From the NCBI GenBank assembly GCA_025617745.1, contig CM046853.1, positions 52,167,021 to 52,231,020 of the forward strand: a DNA stretch of 64,000 nt, in the 5' to 3' direction. Shown piece by piece: positions 1 to 10,017 of this stretch (position 1 is its first letter; each line of letters opens with the position of its first letter). Source of the DNA: Heliocidaris erythrogramma. Its lineage: Eukaryota > Echinodermata > Echinoidea > Camarodonta > Echinometridae. Both the position numbers and the translations under genes were made by a program. Under the pieces are notes generated by a model that saw only the letters and a list, made by a program, of their open reading frames with translations, was not told where the DNA came from and did not search any database.

Positions 1-380
1 TTTGATGGAAAGTTCGTTTACCTTCTTGCACTATCCACATTCTATTGTTAGTACATTTCAGTTGCCAGTGTTTCTGGTTCAGACTGGCGTTCTGGTATGT
101 GGATGGGTGATAAGGCAAACATGGTAAATTTCTCAAAGATATTTGGTTAGGTTATAAATAATAGCATGGTGGAGTTTGTTACTGGGCAGAGCTGTTGCTG
201 GGTGGTTTGAGGCTGTCTGGGTTTTACTAATACTAATGTTAATGTACGGGATTATAGGATGGTGATTGGTTGGTTGTTGGGAATGAATAATTTGTACTGA
301 ATTAGAAATTGCAGACAGTCCAGCTGAAAATAATTATTTTGAAATATTTATTTCAGGGTTGCTGTTTTCCGGCTTGCTTG
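1..380. other. AT-rich non-coding sequence
   Basis: I see no coding region, splice pattern or recognisable repeat here. The stretch leads into the GA/GT microsatellite that brackets the first copy of a dispersed repeat. Confidence 0.5.
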
Positions 381-433
381 CGTGTTTGAGAGTTTTTGGA
401 AGAGCGAGAGAAAGAGGACAGGTGAGAGACATG

Positions 434-435
<2 letters not shown>

Positions 436-466
<31 letters not shown>

Positions 467-525
467 TGTGTGTGTGTGTGTGTGTGTGGGTGTGTGTGTG
501 TGGGTGGGTGGGTGTGAGTGTGGGC
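436..525. repeat. (GA)n/(GT)n compound microsatellite
   Basis: A pure GA run passes directly into a GT run and then a GTGG-rich run. Together they form the left bracket of the dispersed core that starts at about 538. Open frames across this run are low-complexity artefacts. Confidence 0.95.
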
Positions 526-537
526 GTGTTTGGCCGT

Positions 538-708
538 ATGTCCGAGGACATTTTCAAACAGAGAACAAAAAAACAATGGTCCTCGGAAGCCGGACAATGG
601 TCCTCGAACGTCGAACAATGAATTTGTGCCTTATTCCGTCGACTGTCCGAGGACGGAGGAACAATAGAGGAACAATACTTGTCCTTCGGAAGTAAAGCCA
701 TGTAAAGC
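538..708 (+). mobile_element. Dispersed microsatellite-bracketed repeat, copy 1
   Basis: This core of about 170 bp begins with ATGTCCGAGGACATTTTC and ends with AAGTAAAGCCATGTAAA. It is shared with copies near 20579 and 63534. Inside are several variants of GTCCTCGGAAG and GTCCGAGGAC, both direct and inverted, so the core can form short hairpins. It is flanked by GT-rich DNA on the left and by GT- and GA-rich DNA on the right. No protein is encoded. This copy is more diverged than the other two, for example CAAACAG where they have CGGACA. The pattern suggests a non-autonomous element associated with microsatellites; the family is not recognised. Confidence 0.75.
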
Positions 709-964
709 TGTGTGAGTGTAGGTGTGTGGGTGCATGTCTGTGTGTGTGTAAGAAAGGTGCGAGAGGTATTGAGACATGAGAATTGCGGAAGGGAAACGGT
801 GAGAGAGAACAGGTGAAATAAATAAGTGAGCGACGACAAGAGCGTGAAGTACGAAAGACGTAGAAAGAGTGAAATGAGAGAGAGAGAGAGAGCAGAAGAG
901 AGAGTGCACAAGTGCGAAGAGAACAATAGCAGGTCGGAGAACTCGACTTGGAAAGTCAAATTCG

Positions 965-1585
965 CGGTAAATTAAGTCCTATTTAACATGCATTAATTAT
1001 AGGGAGGATTATTCAAAACCCATGGCGTTGTCGTGATCCGCCTTTTAGGAGGTTCGCTATGAGGTATTTTTTTTTGTGGGGGGGGGGGCATATAAAAGAA
1101 AAAGGGGCTTTGGGATAAATGCAAGTTTTCGTTCAGCCATTTTGTTTTCCTCTGCCAGTTTCATACTTAGCCATGCAACTTTAACTTTTTGTCGATTGTC
1201 GGTCGCCCAGCTCAGAGATATAGGACGATTTGTATTAATTCTTCAACTTGGCTAAATTATGTTTTGTTAATAAAATCTACTTCACAAGTCATTTAATTTT
1301 TGTGTGCTGTAATCCTTCCGTCGTCTTCCATTGCAACGCGTATAGGCGAGGTGGTAGGCGGCCACCGGCCACCTCGCCGGACTGTGCCGTTACGGTGCCG
1401 TTACGATGCCGTTACAATATGAATAATCGGGACATCAACCAAGAAGAATTCACAAATTGAAGTGAGGAAACATTAATTTAAAGTGAACCCCACTGAGAGA
1501 GAATCCTATTACAATTTCTTTCATAAATCAGTTGCAATAAGGTTGTAAGGTGTTCGGTGGCCTTAAAACACATGCAACTTCATTT
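965..1585. other. Non-coding, no clear feature
   Basis: The stretch contains a short poly-T/poly-G run near 1068-1089 and otherwise unique-looking sequence. No exon or repeat end could be supported. Confidence 0.4.
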
Positions 1586-1589
1586 GCTG

Positions 1590-1728
1590 ATACCTCAGTC
1601 ACACCGCTAGACAGACCACAAACTGACTAATAACCGACAAAATAGAGGCTAGTCGGGGTAATGTAATTTTATGATCGGTCTATTCTCGGCCTGCTGTCGG
1701 TCTCATCGGTGTGACTGCATGAGGTATA
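1590..1728. mobile_element. MITE, AGTCACACCG family, copy A
   Basis: Imperfect terminal inverted repeats are visible: ATACCTCAGTCACACCG on the left, and its approximate reverse complement CGGTGTGACTGCATGAGGTA on the right. Internal CCGAC/GTCGG motifs extend the hairpin. There is no coding capacity. Related elements lie near 2290 and 49878. The right end abuts a fragment resembling exon 9 of the Roco gene. Confidence 0.7.
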
Positions 1729-1732
1729 AGAA

Positions 1733-1800
1733 AGATTACCGGTCCATTCTGCGGCATGAGTCCTAGTAGTGTGAGATGATAGATGAGTTTAGTCATTGGT
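1733..1800 (-). pseudogene. Roco exon 9 fragment, 3' part with donor
   Basis: The plus strand TTACCGGTCCATTCTGCGGC matches the 3' end and donor site of genuine Roco exon 9 at 32876-32895 exactly. Similarity then decays over about 40 bp. It carries only the last part of the exon and cannot code. It may be one piece of the same duplicate whose other piece lies at about 3772-3950, with about 2 kb of repeats between them. Confidence 0.7.
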
Positions 1801-1837
1801 GTACTGGTGGGGGGCTTGGGAGCTTAGAGCTGCATAC

Positions 1838-1882
1838 CCCCCCCCCCCCCCCCCAAAAAAAAAAAAAAAAAAAAAAAAAAAG
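1838..1882. repeat. Poly-C followed by poly-A tract
   Basis: About 17 C residues are followed by about 27 A residues, and then an A/G-rich run to about 1955. Open frames through it are low-complexity artefacts. Confidence 0.9.
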
Positions 1883-2194
1883 GTCCACGGCGCAAAAAAA
1901 GAAAAAAAAAGAAAGAAAGGAAAGGAAGAGCGAAAATAAAGAAGAAAGAGAGATAGAACAGACATCCAGTTTATATACCCTTGGCTAGATAAAATGTATT
2001 TTTGTGATTACATTAATAAGTCTTTTAGAAGGTGTAAATGGCAGCATTTTCTTAGTATTTTCCCTTCCATATACTATGCATCTTTTTAATGTATTTGTTT
2101 TATTTTTCTCAAAATAGGAGGGGAACGTTCTTAATGTACCCAAACCAGCCCTTTAGGCTCACATGCAATCGTGAAATTTCTGTCAAAACTTTTA

Positions 2195-2442
2195 CAACAG
2201 TCACAACAAGCTTAGACCGACGCCAGACCGACAACAGACCGAACCAAAAGTTACATTGCCACCAATGGCCAAGAATTGGAGGCGGTATGATACCCCAGTC
2301 ACACCGCCAAACCGACCCCTCACCGACTCCAAACCGACCGACTTTTGGCCATTGGTGGCAATGTGATGTTTTCTTCGGTCGCTTGTCGGTCTTCTTGGTA
2401 TGACTGTGATATGATCGGTCTGGCGGTGTGACTGTGGTCTGA
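2195..2442. mobile_element. MITE, AGTCACACCG family, copy B (complex hairpin)
   Basis: ATACCCCAGTCACACCG near 2290 pairs with CGGTGTGACTGTGGT near 2423-2437. A second, nested inverted repeat pairs CATTGCCACCAATGGCCAA (about 2254) with TTGGCCATTGGTGGCAATG (about 2344). The structure looks like two elements of one family nested or fused. Multiple CCGAC and GTCGG repeats are present and nothing is encoded. Confidence 0.65.
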
Positions 2443-2444
2443 GG

Positions 2445-3190
2445 GAAGTAAATAATGATTTAAGGATACAGCACACTAATCAGGCGGCGAAGTGCCCTAG
2501 AATGCAAACTTTCACTATTCAAAATACTAGGTGTTTGTAGTTTCATGACATTTATCTGAATACTTTTCTTAAAATATTGGTCTGAATATTTAATTTGATT
2601 TTGCACTGTTTGAAACCACGTACGTTCGCTTTATACTACACAGTGAATGGGCTTTTCATGCGCGCGGACATTTTGAAAAAGCTTGGGTGGATATTTCGAA
2701 TAGTTTGCCCATTGATATAGAAATGTGGATGAAGCACCACACTGAGCTAATGCACCCAATGTTAGGGCTCATCTTCATAATGAGAAATGTGCCCTGTTTT
2801 TCACTAAATTTTCGGGGTTAAAATTTACACAAAATATATATCAATTTTGTAACAGGTGCATAATATAGGTATCTTATCTTATAATATTTATCGTATAAAT
2901 TAATCTTGCAAAGTTATTGGAGCAAAAAAGTCCATCTGATAGACTCTTGTATTATTGATAAATAAATTATTCATATTTTCGAAAATACATCAGATTTTTA
3001 ACATCTTGGGAATTTATCGTCATATGACTGAGTATACCTGAAAGACCAAGATTTATACGTCACCGTGTGCAGTAATTTGTGCTTATTACTTATTATGGTG
3101 TTGCACAGTTATCAAATTTTAAGACACGGTTCTTGCTAATTATAAAAAACTGCCCTGTTTAATGTTCATGTCCGAAGTTGCCGCGATTCA
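2445..3190. other. AT-rich non-coding sequence
   Basis: No exon, RNA gene or repeat boundary was recognised. Confidence 0.4.
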
Positions 3191-3195
3191 CTGGA

Positions 3196-3269
3196 CCGTT
3201 GATTGACTCCCTATGACGTAATCAATATATATATATACATTGATTACGTCATAGGGAGTCAATCAACGG
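3196..3269. repeat. Near-perfect hairpin (palindrome) 1
   Basis: CCGTTGATTGACTCCCTATG and the following bases form an arm of about 31 bp that reads as its reverse complement on the other side of an AT-rich loop. It sits directly beside an (AT)n tract and a second hairpin. Confidence 0.95.
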
Positions 3270-3281
3270 TATTTATTTATA

Positions 3282-3287
<6 letters not shown>

Positions 3288-3335
<48 letters not shown>
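3288..3335. repeat. (AT)n microsatellite
   Basis: A pure AT dinucleotide run separates the two hairpins. Confidence 0.95.
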
Positions 3336-3338
<3 letters not shown>

Positions 3339-3449
3339 GAAAGAGTAAATAAATACTCAGGAGTCAAATAAAAGCACCGCAAGAGCCAAAAATATTTGGC
3401 TCTTGCGGTGTTTTTATTTGACTCCCGAGTATTTATTTACTCTTTCTTC
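3336..3449. repeat. Near-perfect hairpin (palindrome) 2
   Basis: Arms of about 55 bp begin with GAAGAAAGAGTAAATAAATA and are separated by only a few bases. The sequence differs from hairpin 1 but sits in the same AT microsatellite setting, as a short foldback element inserted in TA-rich DNA would. Confidence 0.95.
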
Positions 3450-3491
3450 AATATCTACTGTTTACACACCGACGCAGAACTTTCATATTTT

Positions 3492-3496
<5 letters not shown>

Positions 3497-3563
<67 letters not shown>
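3497..3563. repeat. (AT)n microsatellite
   Basis: A long AT dinucleotide tract. The YIYIYI translation across it is an artefact. Confidence 0.95.
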
Positions 3564-3565
<2 letters not shown>

Positions 3566-3651
3566 TATACGAGCATTAAAGAGAGAAAAGTAATACCTAT
3601 ATCAAGAATTTAAGAATAACATAAACCACATGTGCATTAAAATATTAATTT

Positions 3652-3730
3652 TAAAAAATAATAATAATACGTTACATTTATATAGCACATTCCGTGAATA
3701 TATACTTCAATGAGCTTTACAATGCTATTT
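3652..3730 (-). mobile_element. SINE 3' tail fragment
   Basis: The plus strand has AATAATAATAC then a TTATATAGCAC-like segment. Read on the minus strand it ends in GCTATATAAATGTAACG followed by (ATT)n. This resembles the 3' end of the tRNA-derived SINE at 47026-47304. No tRNA-like head is present. Confidence 0.5.
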
Positions 3731-3771
3731 GATTAGAAAATAATTTCTGGCTCTGTTCCCTCAGAATTATT

Positions 3772-3950
3772 GTCTCATTATGCCACTGGGTTTGGTGGGC
3801 AAGAATCTGTAGCTAGGGAATCCGAGACATGAGAACAGATCATCGACTTGGGAAGGACGCCCAGTTTGGGAAGGACGCCCAGTTTGGCCAGGAGATTGAT
3901 CAAAATGAAGCGTCTGATGAGACTCGTCAAGGTGAAGAGACTGTAAACAT
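3772..3950 (-). pseudogene. Roco exon 9 pseudo-exon (main part)
   Basis: The reverse complement resembles the genuine exon 9 at 32878-33069. The peptide motifs LDESHQ, LLAKLGVL and SLATDS appear in different frames, against LDESQV, LLTKLGVL and LPGYRSLS in the gene. A segment of about 20 bp (GGGAAGGACGCCCAGTTTGG) is tandemly duplicated, and frameshifts prevent coding. It lies just upstream, in plus coordinates, of expanded copies of an intron 8 repeat, so the duplicate seems to include intron as well as exon. It is a decayed segmental duplicate, not a processed copy. Confidence 0.75.
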
Positions 3951-4189
3951 GGTATATACAATACATATTTTAAAATAGGGTGCTTATCCGGCATGGACAA
4001 ATGGATAGAAATAACATCAACATGTATTTCGTGAATCAACGTTCAATAAAGTTCGAATAACAAATAAACACGGGTATTGTTTGCAATACCGAAAAACTAA
4101 CCAAAAAGTTAATTAAAGTTAACAACAGCGTAAACTTCAAGGGCTTCAATGAGTAGTTATATACGAGTTGCTTGAAGTAAGGGGAACTT

Positions 4190-4465
4190 GTTCCAGGGAT
4201 AGCTGTATTGGGGTAATATCAGGGGTAAATGTCCTTGAGAAGTAGTTTCCGGGGGTAAATGTCCTTGAGACGGAGTTGCTCGGGGGTTAATGCCCTAGAA
4301 AAAGTAGCTGTCCGGGAGTAGAAGTAGTTGTCCGGGGGTAAATGTCCTTGAGAAGGATTTTGTCTGGGAGTAAATGTCCTTGAGAAGGAGTTGCCTGGGG
4401 GATATGTCTCTGAATATTATCGGGGAGTAAATTCCTTGAGAAGTAGTTGACCGGGAGTAAATTTT
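4190..4465 (+). repeat. Degenerate tandem repeat, ~30-bp unit
   Basis: About eight imperfect copies of a unit close to CCGGGGGTAAATGTCCTTGA plus AGTAGTTG. One to two diverged copies occur in Roco intron 8 near 33392-33440, next to the genuine exon 9. Here the array sits next to the exon 9 pseudo-exon, supporting local duplication followed by array expansion. Confidence 0.8.
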
Positions 4466-4860
4466 TCCTTAACCCCTATACACACGCCACTAACACACCC
4501 ATGCATCCACCCACACACAACCACGCACACCCACACCCCTCATGAACGTCCCGTCACCCACACCACGCTCACACTCCTTCAAACACCCATTGATACATGA
4601 CCTGTATACTCTCACCTGCTAAGGAAAGATCAAACGAAGGGTTCATTTACAAGAAAAAAATATTTAAAAGGCCGATAAAGATTTGTAGTGAACGGTAAGG
4701 TACTTTGTTGAGGTTTATTCCTGCAGGTCAATGGACTCGCATACACAACTGATCGATGAATCCAAAAACTGCAAATTGATATTTTAACGACCATGAAAAA
4801 AGTTTGATGGCCTGTGTTTCTTAAAAGAATTACATAAAATTATTGAGCTGAACCATACAT
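4466..4860. other. Degenerate CA-rich and AT-rich non-coding
   Basis: About 100 bp of imperfect CACAC and CACCC repeats (4485-4600) are followed by AT-rich DNA. No gene is seen. Confidence 0.5.
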
Positions 4861-4862
4861 TA

Positions 4863-5175
4863 TTCCAGGGGCGGATCCAGGATTTTGTATAGGGGGGCAC
4901 ACAAATGCAGGTTTGTCAACTTTTGGAAAAGGTAGACCCGAATTTCTTGGGGGCAAAAATTTTCTTTTCGCCAGACCTCCAAAATTCGCTCAGTGGGGGA
5001 GGGGGTTATGGGGGTCCAGTTTCCCTCCATAATTCTCTGACAAGCAAACACACACACACACACAAAAAAAAAAAAAGCTTTTCGTTCTAAAAAGGGGGCA
5101 CAATGCATATTTTTCTTCCAAAGGGGGGGGGGGCACAGGCCGGATGTGCTCCCTCCTAAATCCACCACTGCATTA
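4863..5175. mobile_element. MITE, GGCGGATCCAG family, copy 1
   Basis: The left end reads CAGGGGCGGATCCAGGATTT; the right end is a degenerate reverse complement (CTAAATCCACCACTG). Internal G-runs followed by GCAC are typical of this repeat. There is no coding capacity. A better preserved relative is at about 60023-60166, and a degenerate one lies at about 17740-18110. Confidence 0.65.
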
Positions 5176-5179
5176 TTCG

Positions 5180-7755
5180 ATATTCAAAATCTTTGAACAG
5201 GAAACATCTTTTGCAATCATCGTTATTGCGAAATTCGCAGAAAGTTGACGAGGAGAAAAATATAGTAATACTCCTGGCTTTCATTAATTACTGGGCACCT
5301 CTTCAAATGAATTTTTGAAAATGCTCTCCACAGGACCCCACAGTGTTTACTGAGTTGATGAATGGGTAGGTGGATAATTCATAAGGAAACCTGGGGGATC
5401 ATTTTGTTTTATGAAATGAAGCCAACACAAGACATTACAGAGGAGTTCATTTTGTGTAAATATGCTTTATTATATGATACAATCTGTAACACTTCATTGA
5501 TACAATCCACAGTGAGCAATATCAACAATGTTAGATTCTGCACCATAATATTTACTCAGTCGTACTTAATATTTATATCATCACAGGGTATGTATTAATT
5601 CAGTATTATCCGTCTTTGGTCAAACTTAAATCAAGTGTCCACTGCACATTGAATGTATAATATTTTTCAACAAATTGCACTGGCATTGGAATGGAAATAA
5701 AGAATCCAAGAATCGTTTGACCGTGGAACGTAAATATAACTGCCCTATCAAATGTTTTATATCCTAATTACACGACGACATACATACACTATATAGTAAT
5801 AATAATAACAATGATCCGTTCTAGTTGAGATCACACGCTTTCCAATGAGCTTGGGATATTAACACATGTTCACAACGTCGTACAGTCAAAGCTTTTTGAT
5901 CTATTCATATGTTGACATAAATTATTTCTCCTGAATACACGTATTTCTGTTCCAATGCATTCGGACGCATTATGACGTGGTTTTTCATTATATTATTTTA
6001 AATTACAGATATCCTGCTCTGTTATTTTAGTTCCTAATAATTGTCAAATTTATTTGATCTATTTGAAAGATTATCTTCTATGAATATTATTTATGATGTA
6101 GTTGTTATTATTATCATCATCATCATCATTATTATAATCATCGATATTCTTATTACTGTTATATAAGTGATATTAGTGATATTTTTATATAGCTAGTATC
6201 ACTAGTATCACTAGTATCACTAGGAATCACCAGTTTCTGCCCATTATGTTCAACATTAAATAACTTTCCCCGAACAATAAATATAAAGTTACAAATACAT
6301 AGACACTCCATCGGAAGAAACATGTATGCAGTGCATATACAGATTTGGACAAAAAGATTTTTTGAGCATAAAATGAATTTTTTGCTAAATTATGAACATA
6401 TATGAAGACGAAAGCTTCGTCTTCAGCTTCGTCTTCATCTTTCACCACGATGAACCTCTTCCTAACCATTATGAACATAGTTTTATTTTCCCACTTTGCA
6501 TCAACTTCACATTGTAAAATCTATGTTGTCTCTTCCTCCGCTGAAGGTGAAAACGCAATATGCACATTTTGAAACTGGTGTTTCAAACAGATTTAAACTG
6601 AAAGATTTGGTGAACAATAATGTCAGCATCTTAATACAGCGAACTTATCTACTTCATTCATTTACATGTATGACTGAATAAGAATTAAACTTAACTCTAA
6701 ATAGATTTATGACAACATGATGATAAACTGACAGCTCTATATATAGGGAAATATGTTTTTTTCATGGTTTTACGAAGATTGCGAATTGATACCATTCATA
6801 CAAATATTCGCTATTCCTAAAATCTTGTACCGATATTTCTGTAATTTACATATGTACACATAAAAAAACAATTTCCCCCTATCTACTTGTCATGAAATCG
6901 TATAATTTATGCCATATCAGTACAAAAATAAACAAAAGAAGAAATGAGAAAGCTATCTACTTTGTCACGTGGAAGAATGTCGTAATATTTTTGCGCAAAA
7001 AAAGTCAAGATTTTAATGATCAACTATTTACTGCACATATTTTCATGTTGGATTCTATGTCAGTTTTGATAACACCAGAACCCCGTGATATAAAGAGTTG
7101 CTATTAATCCAAATCGATTGCAGCTAAAATAAACTAATATCTATAGCATCTTTGTATATACAAATATACGAAATCCCACAAATAAGGATATAGATATCGA
7201 TAACCGATAGATTTACGTTTGCGATTCATTGGATGATAATCGCAACTCTATATAAGACAGGGCCATGATCTACCACCGATTGTGAATTCAGCCCGTAACA
7301 AGAAATTTACTTCACAAACATACTACTTGTAATTGATGCTTTGGGATATTTTTCTTCACTTTGACTTCTCAGAATATAATGCCAGAGAGACATTTGCCAT
7401 CTCACACTATCTCAGTGTCTGTGAGAAATATTGTGAAGCTAAAGCATCTTAAAATCTTGAACCTATTATGTGCGTTAAAATAAAGTCTTTTGTTTTCTAA
7501 ATTACAGGAAGAAATTATGAATCTGTTACGTTCAATAGGTATTGTTTGACATTTGTGAGTAAAAAGTAAATATGGTTGAAAGTTTAAAACTGCTTGCATG
7601 GAAGGCATATTGAAAGCTTCATAAAAGGAATATTATGTCTTGTGTTAAATGTGAAATAGGCCCACAGAGATCACTTTCGTTCACAGACCAATTTTCCGGG
7701 TGTCACTTTCTGGTGATTATTTTTTTTGTGGAGTGACAGGATTAATCACAAACAT
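5180..7755. other. AT-rich non-coding stretch
   Basis: No exon or RNA gene is recognised. There is a TATCACTAG trinucleotide-like cluster at about 6190-6225 and an ATC/ATT-rich patch at 6110-6140. Open frames are short, AT-rich and without domain similarity. Confidence 0.4.
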
Positions 7756-7756
7756 A

Positions 7757-9450
7757 CACCGTTGGTCATAATGGTAGCATAATTTTTTTTTCTACCTTTC
7801 GTACACTATTGGCAACAATACGAGTCATTTCTTTGCAAAATAAAGCATATATCTTCACCGATTGTATTGATAAATCTGTTTTCAACATATGAAATATAAA
7901 ATATAAGACAAAAATTAATTCATACAAACTGGTTTACACTGGTTTAAACCACTTTTGACAAACACAATCATCCAGACCTTGGATTCCTTGAAACAATGTA
8001 TCGTTTTTGGTAAATGTTTAACCATGATAAGTTTATCGTGAAAAATAAAATCTTGGGATCTTTTGATTATTGAAGTGAAGTGTTCCTCTTTTTAATCTTG
8101 TTGGGTCACTTAGTACCGGGTATGGCCACCTCTGGCACGCACCAGTGCCTCCACACGCCGTGGCATACTGTCCACAAGGTTGTTGATGGTGTTCAAGAGC
8201 AGTGCATCCCACTCTTCGGTCAGTGCCTGGGCTAACTCCTGCACATTTTGAGGATGATTGTTTCTCTCATTGATGGCACGGCCCAATGCATCCCAGGCGT
8301 GCTCAATGGGGTTCATGTCGGGGGAACAGGCAGGCCAAGGCATCTGCTGCACGTCCTCTGCCTCAAGGAATTCCCTCACCAGACGTGCCCTATGTGGTCG
8401 AGCGCTGTCGTCTTGGAGCTGAAAGTTATTGCCATATACTCTTCTCGCGTATGGAAGACAATGGCGTTCCAGGATATCGCGGTACACGACGGCGTTGATG
8501 TTTCCTTCAGGTGCAGCCAATGGCGTTTTCCGCCATAATGTATTCCGGCCCATACCATCACCGAGCCTCCACCTACTTGATTGGTTTCCTGGACACAGTC
8601 ATTACGGAGGTTCTCGCCCCGCAATCGTCGAACCCTCTGCCTCCCATCGGTGCGGTCAAGGATGTACCGGCTTTCATCAGTGAAGATTACATGGCGCCAG
8701 TGACCAAGCTGCCATCTCCTGTGCCTACTAGCCCACTGGAGTCGAGTAACCCGGTGACGAACAGTGAGACGTGGAACCTTGGTCATTCGCCGAGCTCTGT
8801 AGCCATGTTGGACAAGTCTCCTGTTTACAGTTTCCCGTGAAACGTTCACTCCGAAGTGCCTCCTCCACAAGTGGCAAAGACGACTCGCTGGCATTCTCCG
8901 GTTCCTACGGCACATGTTCAGCAGTTGACGGTCATCCCGTGCGGATGTTCTTCGTGGTCGACCTATAGATCTCTCTGGACTCAAAGTATCTGCCTCTCGA
9001 TGTCTTCTGAGGATGCGGCACACATAACTCTGCTATAGTCCAAGAATATCTGCAATCTGGGCCTGTGTCCGTCCAATCCGTCGCAGTGCAAGGACCCTCT
9101 GGCGAATTGGAAGTGCCGTTGGGCGAGGCATAGTGTAAGGAATCAGTGTACCAAATGTGGTAGGGATTGATGAAGCTAACTCTGAAAACGGGCTGTTAAC
9201 ACACGTAGGCTTTCTGCACGAAATGGACAGCAAAACAACAGCAGAAAGGAGACTCTGCCTTTCAAAGCACCAAACAATAAGATAGGCCACGTGATGGAAT
9301 GTTTCACTTGAGCGACTTTTACCTCGACAATACAAAATCATTATGTAATCAATGAACCTGGTCAATATTATCTATTTAGGCTTTTAAATATGATTAAATC
9401 AACGGATGACCATGAAAAAACGAATTATGCTACCATTATGACCAACAGTG
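7757..9450 (-). mobile_element. Tc1/mariner DNA transposon, nearly intact
   Basis: Terminal inverted repeats of about 29 bp (outer end CACYGTTGGTCATAATGG) start at 7757 and end at 9450. I see one mismatch between them. Each end is flanked by TA, the canonical target duplication of the superfamily. The element is 1694 bp and carries one minus-strand transposase gene. It lies about 270 bp beyond the stop codon of the Roco gene and in the same orientation. Ends and TA flanks agree, so the boundaries are firm. Confidence 0.95.
8110..9131 (-). pseudogene. Tc1-type DD34E transposase, inactivated
   Basis: The transposase of this family binds the inverted repeats and catalyses cut-and-paste transposition. 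The start is MPRPTALPIRQRVLALRR. The first helix-turn-helix is residues 7-32; then comes GRPRRT, an AT-hook-like linker, and a second helix-turn-helix. The catalytic triad is present: the Asp of FTDESRY, the second Asp of QDDSARPH, and the Glu of NPIEH, with 34 residues between the last two. The C-terminus is RARGGHTRY. Only two lesions are visible: an in-frame TAG at 9033-9035 after ADILGL, and a one-base frameshift in a four-base run at about 8526-8529. Allowing for one missing base, the reading frame is 341 codons including the stop, a usual Tc1 length. The element cannot make its own transposase but might be mobilised by another copy. Confidence 0.93.
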
Positions 9451-9497
9451 TATTTTGTTGGAGAGAAATAACACCCAATGACTGTTTTTTTTTTTAA

Positions 9498-9503
9498 TTT
9501 ATT
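9498..9503 (-). promoter_or_regulatory. Candidate poly(A) signal of Roco gene
   Basis: AATAAA on the minus strand (TTTATT on the plus strand), about 215 bases after the Roco stop codon and before the Tc1 element. It is the only canonical hexamer I noticed in that interval. Confidence 0.4.
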
Positions 9504-9717
9504 TCCTTGATGTCCACAACTTTGATAAAATCTTACCAACATTGTCTCTAGGTATGGAACGGATTTTTAATGTCTGTAAAAATGGTGTTACGGTAGGCCA
9601 TATAGTTCTCCTATGAGCCACATTTTGGTAGTTTCATTCATGCAGTAGTGCATCTGACGCCATATCGGACATTAGCTGGTTAACTAACAGAGTCTCTTTC
9701 TCGATGATACAACTGCG

Positions 9718-10017
9718 CTATATGACGATGCACATCTTGCTCTTCACTGGGCTTCGAATCCTTGTATGACCCTTCCTCTGGTTCGTCACATCTTCCACAG
9801 CCTTCACCGCGGCGATCACGGCTTTTGCAGCCGCCTCTGCGTCGCCGCTCTGTGCGGCTCGGGCGGCTTCGGCCGAGGCTTTTGCCGCTGCGTGACGTGC
9901 ACTTCTGCTAGTGGTCGAACCTGTGCCAGGTGCATGACCGTTAGAACCGTTTTCGTGTTCATAAATGTACTTCGCCATGGATTCAGCCAGTAGGACAGCT
10001 ACAAACGCTTTGGCAAC
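9718..10017 (-). CDS. Roco exon 15 (terminal)
   Basis: Acceptor TTCTTAG precedes VAKAFVAVLLAES. The exon encodes 99 residues and a TAG stop at 9718-9720. It holds an alanine-rich, probably helical stretch (AAAKASAEAARAA) and ends RIRSPVKSKMCIVI. CIVI fits the CaaX box, and the isoleucine at X favours geranylgeranylation. The basic residues before it would favour membrane binding. Confidence 0.88.
   Translation of the reverse strand, partial: VAKAFVAVLLAESMAKYIYEHENGSNGHAPGTGSTTSRSARHAAAKASAEAARAAQSGDAEAAAKAVIAAVKAVEDVTNQRKGHTRIRSPVKSKMCIVI

Noticed and set aside
334..960. Open frames across the GA/GT region, both strands
   Set aside because: Low-complexity translation of microsatellites and of the dispersed repeat; no domain.
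3396..3593. Plus-strand frame with long Tyr-Ile repeats
   Set aside because: Translation of an (AT)n microsatellite and one hairpin arm.
8248..9038. Plus-strand frames inside the Tc1 element
   Set aside because: Antisense to the transposase; the minus strand carries the DD34E motifs.
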